DNA of 64,000 nucleotides from Streptomyces thinghirensis (lineage in GTDB: Bacteria > Actinomycetota > Actinomycetia > Streptomycetales > Streptomycetaceae): assembly GCA_021502835.1 (NCBI GenBank), contig JAKFGP010000011.1, positions 1 through 64,000 on the forward strand. Direction: 5' to 3'. A model generated the notes under the pieces. The model worked only from the letters and a program-made list of their open reading frames with translations, did no database searches and was not told where the DNA came from. This document shows positions 43,563 to 54,468 of the stretch, one piece after another (the stretch's first letter is position 1; each line of letters starts with the position of its first letter). The position numbers and the translations under genes are program-made.

Positions 43563-44919
43563 ATGTCCACGGGGTCCTTGAGTCGTGCCGCGATCACTGG
43601 TCGTACCGCGCTCAGCAGAGTCACCCTGTTCGGTGAGCGGCGTCGGGTCGATCTCGTGTTGCCCTCGCGGGAGCCCGTCGGGGTGCTGTTGCCCGAGGTC
43701 ATGGGGTTGCTGGACGACCGGGTGGGGGAGCGGCCGGAGTCGCGGCATCTTGTCCTGCCGGACGGTTCCCGCCCTCGCGCACGACAGCACGCTCGAGTCG
43801 GCGGGTGTTTCCGACGGCACCGTGCTGCGGCTCGTGCGGGTCGAGGACGCCCCCTCCGCGCCGATCATCCACGACGTGAGCGACGAGGTCGCCGACGACC
43901 TCGACGTACGGGCGTGGCGCTGGCGGCCGGCGGTGCGTCGTGTCGTCGCCGGGTGTGCGACCGTTCTCTTCGCCCTGGCCGCCGCTGTCCTGGCGCGCGG
44001 AGAGTTCACCGACTCCGGTGCCGGGGTGCTCGTCGCCGCGGCGTTGTGTGCGGTGGCCGGGGTGCTCAGCGCGCGGGTGCGGCGGCAGGTGCCGGGCGTC
44101 ACTCTGCTCGTGACCGCGGGTGCCCTGGCGTCCTTCGGCGTCTGGGCCTGCGCCGACGCCTACGGATGGAGTGGGGCCGCGCGCCTGGCCGGTGTGGTCG
44201 GAGTGGTGGTCGTCGTCCTGCTGCTCGCCGGTTTGGTCACGCCGTTCGGGCGCGGCGCGCTCGTCGGGGGCGGAGCCGTCGCCGGTTGCCTGGTGCTGTG
44301 GAAGCCGTGCTCGCCGTACAGGACGATCAAGCACGGGCCGGCGCGGTCGCGGCCGTCGTCTGCGTCGTCGTCCTCGGTGTGCTGCCACGGCTGGCGTTGA
44401 TGGCGTCCGGGCTCGCTGCGCTGGACGACCGGCGGACCGGTGGTGCGTCCGTGAGCCGGTACGACGTCTCGACCGCGCTCGCCGCGACCCACCGCGGCTG
44501 GTACTCGCTACCGTCGCCCTCGCCGTGTCCGCGGGAGCCGGTGGCGTGCTGGTGCTGCGCTCGATGTCCGTGTGGACGGTGCTGCTGGCCGTCGCCGTGA
44601 CTGTCGTGCTCGCGCTGCGCGCCCGGGCGTTTCCGCTCACCGCCGAGGTCGTGGTGCTGCTGGTCGCGGCCGCCGTCGTCGCCGTTCGGCTGGTGATGCT
44701 GTGGAGCGAGTACGCGGGGGCGGTGGGGCCCCTGTCCGTGTTCGGCCTGCTTGCCCTCCTGCCGCTCCTGGCGCTCACCGTCGAGCCCGCCGAGCATGTG
44801 CGGGTGCGCCCTGCGGCGCCTCGGCGACGTGCTCGGAGTCCGTGGCCGTGATCGCCCTGCTGCCGTTGCTCCTCGGTGTGTTCGGCGTCTACGCGCGCCT
44901 TCTCGACACCTTCGCATGA
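43563..44919 (+). CDS. eccD: Type VII secretion integral membrane protein EccD (frameshifted)
   Basis: About 452 residues. The N-terminal ubiquitin-like domain reads RVTLFGERRRVDLVLPSREP, LLPEVMGLLDDRVG and DSTLESAGVSDGTVLRLVRV. About ten to eleven membrane helices follow, such as AGCATVLFALAAAVLARGEF, LAGVVGVVVVVLLLAGLVTP and AVIALLPLLLGVFGVYARLL. EccD forms the membrane pore with EccC. The ATG at 43563 fits the family. Shifts near 43773, 44305, 44505 and 44815 break the frame. It lies between the one-helix protein and the MinD-like ATPase. Confidence 0.92.
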
Positions 44920-44962
44920 GGACCGGGGAAGCGGACGCGGGGTGGGCAGCGGTGTGAGCGGT

Positions 44963-46080
44963 ATGACCGGCAGCGGTGGCGGCGACTGGCAGCGCGATCT
45001 CGTGCGGGAGCTGACCGACGGCCCACCGCCCGAGGGCGGGGTGCCGCACACGTCTGTGCCCGAGCCGCTGCCCCGGGCACAGACCGAACCTGAGCCGCTG
45101 CCCCGGACAGAGACAGGGCCCCCCGCCCCACGGCCGGCCCGCGACCCCGCGTACCCGCCCCCGCCCCCGAGTCCTCCCCACCATCGACCCCCGCCTCACC
45201 ATCGCCCTCGGCGGTCCCCGCCCTGGCGACTCCGCCGCGCGGCGGGTCGGCGCCGGTCTGCGGCGGCTGACCGCCTCCGCCGGGCGGGAAGTGACCGAAC
45301 AGACGCGCTACGCAGAGGAGTTGCAGCAGCCCGTCACCACCGGCCGGGTCGTCGCCGTCACCTCGATCGCGGCGGAGTCGGCAAGTCCACGGTCTCCGCG
45401 CTGCTCGGCCGTACCTTCAACCACTACCGGCAGGATCCCGTGCTGACCCTGGAGGCCGACGCCGCGCTGGGGCACGCTGCCGGTGCGCATGGGCGCGGAG
45501 TCGGTGCGCTGGTCGGCCGGCGACCTCGCCCGCATCCTCTCTCCCGCCATGCAGCTCACCGACATCACCGGATACCTGGTACCCGTGGCGGACGGAGGGT
45601 GGCTGCTGCCCGCCGGGCAAGGACGGGTCGGCGCCCCCTTGGACGTAGGCACCTATCGCACCGTCACCCTCGCCCTGCGCCGCTACTTCGCCGTCACCGT
45701 CGTGGACTGCGAGTGCCTGCCCGGCGAGGTGGCCCGTACGGCGATGGACACCGCCCATGCCCGGGTGGTCGTGGCGCCGATGACCGCGGAGGGCGTGCAC
45801 GGCACCCGGCAGGTGCTCGACTGGCTCGCCCGCCTACCGCACTCGGCGCTCGCCTCCACCGTCGTCGCGCTCAGCGCCGCCACCCCGGACGCCACGCTCG
45901 ACACGAAGGCGGCCACCGCCCACCTGCGCGAGCCCGGCGTGACCGTGGTCCCCCTGCCCCTACGACCGCCACTTGGCCCAAGGAGGCCCCATCCACACCG
46001 CCAAGCTGGCCCACGACACCCGGGACGCGGCCGTCCGCCTGGCCGCCGAGGTGATGGGGCGGGCGGTGAGGGTGCGATGA
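44963..46080 (+). CDS. MinD/ParA-like P-loop ATPase of the type VII locus (frameshifted)
   Basis: About 372 residues. A Pro/Glu-rich head (PHTSVPEPLPRAQTEPEP) is followed by DPRLTIALGGPRPGDSAAR. The deviant Walker A appears after a corrected shift near 45372 as RGGVGKSTVSALLGRTFNHY. LTLEADAALGTLPVRMGAE and FAVTVVDCECLPGEVAR follow, which is the MinD-type fold with switch aspartates. The fold matches EspI/CpsD-like ATPases seen in ESX loci, which are thought to regulate or position the machine. Shifts near 45165, 45475 and 45960 are present. Its stop overlaps the eccC start (ATGA). Confidence 0.8.
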
Positions 46081-49000
46081 CCCAACGGCTCGTCCACCGC
46101 CCGGCGCGTTCCACCCGTCCGCTCGCTCCCGGCGAGCCGCGCACGATCGAGCCGCCGCCGAACCTGCCCGAGGGCAAGGTCGGCAACGCGGCGACCGCCC
46201 TGTTGCCGCTGGCCGGCGTCATCAGCTCCGTCGTGCTGATGACCGTCATCCGCAACAGCCGGTTCGCCGTGCTCGGCGCGGTCGTGCTGGTCGCCGCGCT
46301 GTTCGGCGCGGTCGCGCTGTTCCTCTCGCAGCGCGGGAAGGCGCAGCGCACCCGACGCTGCAGCGGGAGCGGTATCTGGAGTACCTGGAGGAGCTGCGGC
46401 ACGACCTGGGTGTCGCCGAGCGCGAGGCGCGGAGCGCCCGCGCGAACTGAACCCGCCGCCCGCCGCCCTGTACGACCTCGTCCGGGATCCGGCGCGGCTG
46501 TGGGAACGCCGCCGCGCGGACGCCGACTTCCTGCACCCGGCGGCTGGGCACCGGGCAGGTGGCCGTCCAGGAGCTGGGCATCGGACAGAACAACGCGGGC
46601 GGGGGTGCTCACTCCACCGGACCCGTTCATGCTCAACGAGGCGCGTGCGCTGCGCGGCCGTTTCGCCACCGCCGCCGACTTCCCGCTGACCGTTCCGCTG
46701 GACCGGGCCGGGAACGTCAGCGTCATCGGCGAACGCGACGACGTACTGCGCGTCGCCCGTGCGCTGCTGACCCAGACCGTCGTCACACACGCGCCCGACG
46801 ACGTGTCGCTCGCCCTGGCCACCGCCGACGAGTCCGCGTGGGCATGGGCGAAGTGAGCTTCCGCACGTGCTCGACCCGCAGACGTACGACGGTCCGGTCG
46901 CCGCCCGGCGGATCGCGCAGGATCTCGGGCAGCTCGCGCGGTTGTGCGGCCCCGAGCTGCGGCAGCGCGCCGCCTACGCCGCCGAGGTGCGGCGTGGTCT
47001 GTCCGGCCCGGACGCGCTCCGGCTCACCGGCCGACTGCTGGTGGTCAGCGACTCCCACGGTGACCCCGCCTCCGACCTCCCCCGCCGGACTCGGCGGTCG
47101 GCCCGGACGCCATGGGCGTCACCGTGCTGCACCTGCTCGCACAGCAGGTGCACGAGCCCGACGAGGTGAGCGTACGCATCACGGTCAACGGTGATCGCGT
47201 CGTCGTCGACGACCTGCGCGGCACCGTCACACAGGACACCGTCACGCAAGGCACCGTCGACACCGTCACCACCGCCGGCGCCGAGGGCATCGCCCGCATG
47301 CTCGCCCCGCTGCGGCTTTCCGCGGAGTCCGCCGCCGAGGGCACCCCGGTCTCCGGCCCCGTCGACTTCCCCGCCCTGCTCGGCATCGAGGACCCGGCCG
47401 CACTCGATGTGCCGGCGCTCTGGGCGCCGCGGGGCGAGCGTGACTTCCTGCGCGTCCCCGTCGGACTCACCGACCGGCACGAACCCGTGCTGCTCGACCT
47501 GAAGGAGTCCTCGCAGCTCGGGATGGGCCCGCACGGCCTGTGCGTCGGCGCCACCGGCTCCGGCAAGAGCGAGCTGCTGCGCACCCTGGTCCTCGCCCTG
47601 GCCACCACCCACTCGCCGGACGACCTGGCGCTGGTCCTGGTCGACTACAAGGGCGGCGCCACCTTCGCCCCCTTCGCGCGGCTCCCGCACGTGGCGGGCG
47701 TGATCACCAACCTGGAGAACCAGGCCGGCCTCGTCGAACGCGTCCACTCCAGCCTGGCCGGCGAGGTCAAGCGGCGTCAGCAGGTACTGAAGGACGCCGG
47801 GGACGTCGCCGACATCGGCCACTACGCCACCCTGCGCGCCACGTCCCGGCCCGACCTGGAGCCTCTCCCGCACCTGTTCGTCGTCATCGACGAGTTCGGC
47901 GAACTGATCACCGCCAAGCCCGACTTCATCGACCTGTTCCTGTCCATCGGCCGCATCGGCCGCTCCATCGGCGTGCACCTGCTGCTGTCCAGCCAGCGCA
48001 TCGAAGGCGGCAAGCTGAAGGGCCTCGACACCTATCTGTCGTACCGGCTGGGGCTGCGCACGTTCTCCGCAGACGAGTCCCGCACCGTCCTGGACACCAC
48101 CGACGCCTTCCACCTGCCGCCACTGCCGGGCTTCGGCTACCTGAAGGTCGACACCTCCACCTACGAGCGGTTCAAGGCCGGGTACGTGTCCGGTGTGTAC
48201 CGCGGCCCGACGGTGCGCGAGGAGCACGCCGACGAGCCGCTCGCCCGTCCCTACCCGGCGTACAACACACCGGAGGAGCCGGAACAGAACGACGAACCGG
48301 TCGTGACCAAGCGGGAGACCGGGCCGACCGTCCTGTCCGTCATGGTCGGTCAGCTCGCCGACGCGGCGGCACCGGTACGCCGGATCTGGCTGCCCCCGCT
48401 GCCCGACGCGACGACCCTCGACCGGGCCGCGGGCCCTCTGCGGGCCGGTCCCCAGGGGCTGCGCCTCGCTGACGAGGACGGCCCGCTGCGCGTCCCCTCG
48501 GCACCCTCGACGACCCGGCCCGCCAGTGGCAGCGGCCCTGGCTGCTGGACCTCACCGTCGCGGGCGGTCACGCGGCGGTCATCGGCGGACCGCAGTCCGG
48601 CAAGACCACCCTGCTGCGCACCCTCGCCCTTTCCCTGGCGCTCACCCACACGCCGTACGACGTCGCCGTGTACGGCCTCGATCTGGTCGGGGGAGGTCTG
48701 TCTGCCCTGTCCGGGCTGCCGCACGTCGGTGGCATCGCGGGCCGAGCCGACCACGAGCGGGCCGCCCGCACGGTCGCCGAGGTGCGCGCGATGCTGGTCC
48801 GGCGGGAGGAACTGTTCCGCGAGCACGGCATCGACTCCGTGGACCGGCTGCGGCAACTGCGCGGCCAGGGTCGGCTTGCCGACCTGGGCGCCACCGACGT
48901 CGTACTCCTCATCGACGGATTCGGCGCCCTGCGGGACGAGTTCGCCGACCTGGAGGACGCGGTGACCGGCCTGCTCAAGCGTGGCGGCGGCTACGGCATC

Positions 49001-50058
49001 CACGTCGTCGCCGGAATGTTGCGCTGGAACGACGTCCGGATCGCCACCCAGTCGATGTTCGGCACCCGCGTCGAGCTGCGCCTGAACGACCCCGCCGACT
49101 CCTCCATCGACCGCAAGCTGTCCGAGACCCTCAGCCCGGACGCGCCGGGCCGGGTGCTGACCGACGGCAAGCTGTTCGCCCACACCGCGCTGCCCCGCAT
49201 CGACGGCCGGCCCGCCGTGGACGACCTGGGTCCGGCCCTCGAACGCACCGCCCGTACGCTCCGTGCCTCCTGGCACGGCGCGACGTCGCCGCGCCCGTCC
49301 GGGTCCTGCCCACCCGGCTGCCCGTCGCCGAGCTGCCCTCCCCGGCCGAGGAACCGCACCGCATACCCCTCGGCGTCGACCAGGACACCCTCGGCCCCGT
49401 CCTGCTCGACCTCTTCGACCAGGACCAGCACCTGCTGATCCTCGGCGACAACGAGTGCGGCAAGACGAACCTGCTGAAGCTGATCGCCGGCCGACTCGTC
49501 GAACTCCACCCGAGAAGGACCTCGTCTTCGGCGTCTACGACCCCCGGCGCGGCCTGCGCGGCGCGATCCCCGAGCCCCTACCGCGGCGGCTACGCCCACA
49601 ACGCCAAACTCGCCGCGGCCCTGTCCACCGGCATCGCCACCGAACTGGACAAGCGGCTGCCGGAAACCGCGGACCCCGACGCCGTCCCCGAGGACGGACC
49701 TGCCTTCACCGGACCGCGGATCGTCATCCTCGTCGACGACTACGACATCCTCACCACCGCGGGCCAGCAGCCGCTGGCCCCTTCCTGCCCTACGTCTCCT
49801 CCGCCCGAGACATCGGCCTGCACTTCGTCGTCACCCGCCGCGCCGCCGGAGCCTCCCGCGCCCTGTACGAACCCCTACTGACCACCCTGCGCGAGGTCCG
49901 GCACCACCGCCCTCCTCATGACCGGTGACCGTACCGAGGGACAGATCTTTCCCGGCCTGTACCTCTCACCGCAGCCGCCGGGCCGGGGCACGCTGGTCCG
50001 GCGCGGCCGCCCCCACCAGCTGATCCAGACCGCCCTCACAGGTGAAGAGACCCCGTGA
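46077..50058 (+). CDS. eccC: Type VII secretion ATPase EccC, three FtsK/SpoIIIE domains (frameshifted)
   Basis: About 1326 residues, normal for a fused EccC. Two N-terminal membrane helices (AVLGAVVLVAALFGAVALFL and the one before it) are present. ATPase domain 1 has CVGATGSGKSELLRTLVLAL and ALVLVDYKGGATFAPF with LFVVIDEFGELITA. Domain 2 has AVIGGPQSGKTTLLRTLALS and DVVLLIDGFGALRDE. Domain 3 has LILGDNECGKTNLLKLIAGR and PRIVILVDDYDILTT. EccC recognises C-terminal signals on WXG-type substrates and drives export. At least ten shifts lie between 46350 and 49910 (for example 46355, 46860, 47085, 48500, 49280 and 49515). It overlaps both neighbours by four bases. Confidence 0.96.
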
Positions 50059-51439
50059 CCAAGGACGTCATCGCCCTCACCCCCGCCATGCCCGACCTGC
50101 GTACCCTCCTGGCGGGCCTCTACGCGGGCGGCCCCGACCTGGGCGTGAGCACCATGGCCGACGGGGCCGTAGTCCAGCTCTGCGCACCCGACGGCCGCCC
50201 GCTCGTCTCGGTGGAGGCGCCCCTCCTGGTGCAGGTGCCCGGCGAGACCGCCCGCCTGCTGGGCGACACCGGGCAGGAAGCACCGGTGTGGTGGACCGAG
50301 GCGCGGGCCTCCACGGCGGTCGCCGAGGCGGGGCGGCTCGCAGGTTCCTTCGCAGGGCGGCTGGCGACCGTCCTCGGCGGCACAGTCTGGCCGCCGGAGG
50401 CCGCCACCACCGAGGTCGTACCCCTGACCACCGACATGTCCGCGGTGCCGGTCCCGGCCACCGGCACACCGGCCGTGGACGTCCTGACCACGACTACCGC
50501 CGTGGTCATCCAGGACCGCCCGCTCGTCCCCTGACCAGCTGGCTCTCCGACGCTCTGCGCACCGCGGCCGAGAGCGACCGGGCCCTGCAGATCGTCACCC
50601 CACCCACCGCACGCCTCACCCTGGCCACCCGCACAGCGCTCCATGGCCTGCCCAACCGCTGGGTGGTCCAGGACCCCGAGCACGGCTACTACGACGGCCT
50701 GTCCGGTGCCGTACTCCACTGGAAGGGCGGCACCTTCACCCCCGTGCGCGACGAGAACGGGAACGCCTCGTCGGCGAAGGCGTTCACGGACGCCACCGGC
50801 ACCCGTGAGCGTCAGATGCTCCTCACCCTGCGCACCCGCCACGCGCCCGACGCGGATCTCGTGCTGGGCCGGGCTCTGGAAACGGCCTTCACGCAGCTGA
50901 CCGGAGGCCCGCCCGTCGGCTGGAGCACCGCCGAACCGGTCAACCTCCCCTGGTCCGCCCGTGAACTGACCGACCTGGCGCGGGCACGTGCGCCCGCGCC
51001 CACCTGGCTGATCGCCGTCGGGTCGACAGACCGTCCCGCGATCGCCACGGTCCGTGTGCTGCGCACACCTGCGGGAGTGGAGGAGGACATCAGCGTCGCG
51101 TTCGGCTACGGAGAGGGAGAGGTCCCGCCGCTGGACGCCCTCGCAGGGCTGGGCGCGGAACTGGACGCCGGGCACGGCCTCGGCACGCTGCTCGCGTCCC
51201 TGCGTACCGCACGCCGGGACCTCACCGTCCCCGCTCGCCTCGAAGCCCTGCCGCTGCCCGTCACGTTCACACTTGGCCGTGCTGAGGCCGAACGCCTCGG
51301 CCGCCCCGTGGAAGCCGCACGGCACTACCGGCTGGGCGACGGAACGGACGCCGCGGCCTGGGGGCGGTTCCGGGACCTCGTCGGGCGGCTGGGGCTGCGA
51401 GGGGATGCGTCGCGGAGTCAAGCGGGTGGAGCGCCGTAG
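50055..51439 (+). CDS. DUF6177-like type VII locus protein (one frameshift)
   Basis: About 460 residues. It starts VTKDVIALTPAMPDLRTLLA overlapping the eccC stop (GTGA). No membrane helix or signal is evident. Two-part soluble protein: GGTVWPPEAATTEVVPLTTD and, after a shift near 50530, LTSWLSDALRTAAESDRALQ, WVVQDPEHGYYDGLSGAVLH and VARHYRLGDGTDAAAWGRF-like end. It matches what I remember of the DUF6177 family, which accompanies Streptomyces EccC genes, so it may be a cytosolic assembly or EspG-like chaperone role (inference). Confidence 0.7.
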
Positions 51440-51504
51440 GCACCTTCGGGTGAAGGGAGCGACGGACGGCAGTCTCCTGGCTGTGATGTGATTATGGTGG
51501 TGCC

Positions 51505-51792
51505 ATGGCAGAGAACACGACCATTCAGGTGTCGCGCCAGGCCCGCGACCATCTCGCGCAGGTTGCCAAGGAGCGAGGCATGACCCTCGGCCAGCTCGTC
51601 GAGCAGCTGGCTTCGGAGCAGCCGACGGCGGAGCAGATCGCGGAGCGGGTGGCGGCCACGCGCGCGGTGCTGCGTGAACGGCTGGGCTGCACACTCAGCG
51701 ACGAGCAGTTCGAGAACGGGCCGAACGTGCTGGCCAACATCTATGCGATGGCGGCGGACAAGACCCGGATCCTCGGGGAGCGCGCCGCGTGA
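51505..51792 (+). CDS. Putative antitoxin (ribbon-helix-helix/MazE-like)
   Basis: 95 residues, intact. The N-terminus MAENTTIQVSRQARDHLAQV and AKERGMTLGQLVEQLASEQP has the beta-strand plus two-helix pattern of ribbon-helix-helix DNA-binding antitoxins. The second half (LRERLGCTLSDEQFENGPNV) would bind the toxin. It overlaps the next gene by four bases (GTGA). Autoregulation by binding its own promoter in the 65 base upstream gap is expected. Confidence 0.8.
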   Translation: MAENTTIQVSRQARDHLAQVAKERGMTLGQLVEQLASEQPTAEQIAERVAATRAVLRERLGCTLSDEQFENGPNVLANIYAMAADKTRILGERAA

Positions 51793-52187
51793 TCATTCTC
51801 GACGCGGGTGCGGCCCTGGCACTCGCCCATGGCCACGAGGCCCTCCACCGCCTCGCCGACAACGTCGCTCATACGCCGGGTGACTGGTTGCACCTCCCGG
51901 CGCTGTGCCTCATGAAGGCCGAAGAGAGCGAGGCGAACGTCGGAGGCGCGCTGATGGCGCTTCCGGGCCTGCACGTCGATCCGCTCGGCCAGGTCGCGGC
52001 CATTACTGTCGGCGGGATGGTGCGGGACGGCTGGGGCGGTGCGGATACGTGTCACGCGCTCTACGTGGCGACGCCGCACCTGGACTCGGGGGGCATGTCG
52101 ATCATCCTGACCGGGCAGGAGGATCTCTACCCACCGGGCTTCCTCACTGTCGACATCGATGCCCCCGGCATGCTCGGCTATCACTGA
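51789..52187 (+). CDS. Putative PIN-like toxin of a type II toxin-antitoxin pair
   Basis: 132 residues, intact. It begins VIILDAGAALALAHGHEALH, the first-strand Asp of PIN-type nucleases, continues LCLMKAEESEANVGGALMAL with acidic residues, and has GGMVRDGWGGADTCHALYVA, which resembles the central D-x-x-HALYVA motif of PIN domains. The last acidic residue (DIDAPGML) is less certain. PIN toxins cut RNA. Overlap with the preceding antitoxin gene supports the pairing. Its stop overlaps the convergent kinase stop by seven bases. Confidence 0.7.
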   Translation: MIILDAGAALALAHGHEALHRLADNVAHTPGDWLHLPALCLMKAEESEANVGGALMALPGLHVDPLGQVAAITVGGMVRDGWGGADTCHALYVATPHLDSGGMSIILTGQEDLYPPGFLTVDIDAPGMLGYH

Positions 52188-53627
52188 CCCCCGTCGGCCG
52201 CCCCCGTCTCCGGCGGCGGTACCGGCGCCCCCGGCAGCCGTACGGTCGCCACTGTTCCGCCGCCACCGGTCTCGGCCGGAGTCAGGCTCACGGCGCCCCC
52301 CGCCTGTTGGACCGTGCGGGCCACGATCGACAGGCCGAGGCCCGAGCCGGGCAGGGCGCGTGCGCTCGGGGAGCGCCAGAAGCGGTCGAAGACGTGGGGG
52401 AGTTCTTCGGCGGGGATGCCGGGGCCGTGGTCGCGGACGGTGAGGGACGCCGTCGGCGAGGCGTACGTCGACGGTGCCGGAGTCCGGGCTGAACTTCACC
52501 GCGTTGTCGAGGATGTTGACCACCGCGCGTTCCAGCGCGGCCGGTTCCGCCCGTACGTACCAGGGCTGGACGTCGGCCGTGATGGTCAGCTCGGGACCGC
52601 GCAGGCGGGCGCGGCGCAGGGCCGACTCGACGACGTCGTGCCAGGCGAGGATGCGGGTGCGGCCCTCGTGCTGGCCGGTGTCGGGGGCGGGGAGAGTTCC
52701 TGGAGGTCGCCGATCAGGGCGGCCAGTTCTGTCATCTGCGCCTTGACCGAGGCGAGGAGCGCCTTGCGGTCCGCCTCCGGGATCGGGCGGCCGGTCTCCT
52801 CGCTGCGGGTGAGGAGTTCGATGTTGGTGCGCAGGGAGGTGAGGGGGGTGCGGAGTTCGTGGCCGGCGTCGGCGATGAGCTGCTGTTGCAGGTCGCGGGA
52901 GCTGGCCAGGGAGGACGTCATGCTGTTGAAGGAGCGCGAGAGGCGGGCGATCTCGTCCTCGCTGTCGTCCTCGACGGGGATGCGGACGGTGAGGTCCTCG
53001 GTGCGGGCCACGTGTTCCACGGCCCGGGTGAGTTCGTCGACGGGGCGCAGGCCGGTGCGGGCCACCCAGAGGCCGGCGGCGCCGGCGCCGACGACTCCCG
53101 CGCCCGCGACGAAGACGAGCACCAGCGCGAGGTTGCTGAGGGAACTGTTCACCTCGCCCAGCGGCCGCGCGGCCGAGACGGCGACGCCCTGCAGATTGGG
53201 CACGGTGTAGGTGAAGACGCGGTACTGGGTGCCGTCGGACCCCGTGGCGTCGTGCAGCGCGTCGGAGGACGTGCCCTCGGCCACGGCGTGGTCGGCGTCG
53301 GTGAGCGGGACCTCCTCCGTACCGATGATGAGGCAGCTGCCGCCCTTGCGGTCCACGAGCTGCACGGACGAGCCGAAGGGGTTCTGCTCGTGGGTGACGG
53401 GGTCGTGGGCGCACAGGCCGGTTTGCAGATTGACGTACTGGCTCACCTGCCGCCCGTCCATGCGGTTTGCCTTCAGGGCCTCGTCCAGCGAGCTGACCAG
53501 CACGCTCTTCACCACGAACCAGCACGCCACCGCCGCCGCCGTCACGGCGAACGCCACCGACGCGGCAACCAGCAGAGCCAGGCGCGAGCGGAGCGGGAGC
53601 GCCCGGAAACGGCGGACCAGCCTTCAC
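52181..53627 (-). CDS. Sensor histidine kinase, HAMP type (frameshifted)
   Basis: About 482 residues. An N-terminal helix ([20 protein letters not shown] after correction near 53600) precedes an extracytoplasmic sensor of about 130 residues with two cysteines ([10 protein letters not shown] and [11 protein letters not shown]). A second helix ([20 protein letters not shown]), HAMP ([20 protein letters not shown]), and phospho-acceptor [20 protein letters not shown] follow. The ATPase has [20 protein letters not shown]. The GTG start overlaps the response regulator stop. Shifts lie near 52690, 52450 and 52400. Its partner and the adjacent HtrA-like protease point to an envelope stress response, and the two sensor cysteines could form a redox-sensitive disulfide (inference). 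Confidence 0.92.
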
Positions 53628-54363
53628 CCGCGCCGCCCTGCCGAAGCACGTAGCCCACGCCGCGGACCGTGTGGACGAGGCGTGGTCTCGCCGGCCGCCT
53701 CGGTCTTGCGGCGCAGGTACATGACATATACGTCGAGGGAGTTGGACGACGGCTCGAAGTCGAAGCCCCAGACCGCCTTGAGGATCTGCTCCCGGGTGAG
53801 GACCTGCCGCGGGTGTGCCATGAACATCTCGAGGAGGGTGAACTCGGTGCGGGTCAGCTCCACCGGCCGCCCGGCCCGCACGACCTCCCGCGTCGCCAGG
53901 TCCATGGTCAGGTCGGCGAAGGTGAGGGTGTCGTCGTTGTCGGCGCCGGCCTCCACGGCCGCCGCGTAGGAGCTGCGGCGCAGCAGCGCGCGGATGCGGG
54001 CGAAGAGTTCGTCCAGTTCGAAGGGCTTGACCAGGTAGTCGTCGGCGCCGGCGTCCAGGCCGGTCACCCGGTCGCCGACCGTGTCGCGGGCCGTCAGCAT
54101 CAGGATGGGGGTGACATCGCCCGTGCCGCGGATTCGCCTGGCGGCGGTCAGGCCGTCCATGCGGGGCATCTGGATGTCGAGGACGACCAGGTCGGCCGGT
54201 ACGCCGCCGCCTTCTCCAGGGCGTCGGCGCCGTCGACGGCGACCTCGGTGCCGTACCCCTCGAAGGCGAGGCTGCGCTGGAGGGCTTCGCGGACCGCGGG
54301 CTCGTCGTCGACGATCAGGATGCGCTGGGTGTCACGGTCGCGGTCGCCTTCTGCGGGGCTCAT
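53624..54363 (-). CDS. OmpR-family response regulator (frameshifted)
   Basis: About 246 residues. The receiver opens [20 protein letters not shown], phospho-aspartate region at [15 protein letters not shown], and [20 protein letters not shown] with LVKPF. The winged helix reads [40 protein letters not shown] and [14 protein letters not shown], then [12 protein letters not shown] in the next frame. Shifts near 54205 and 53680. The stop overlaps the kinase start (GTGA). Start is ATG at 54363 ([11 protein letters not shown]). Confidence 0.93.
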
Positions 54364-54468
54364 GGGCTCGGATTCCTCGGCATTCTCGGATGCGGTGTGA
54401 TGCCGTGCCGGGTGACGGCTGCCAACGTCTTCAGCGTCGCATGTTCGCATCGGCCCCGGGCCGACCGC

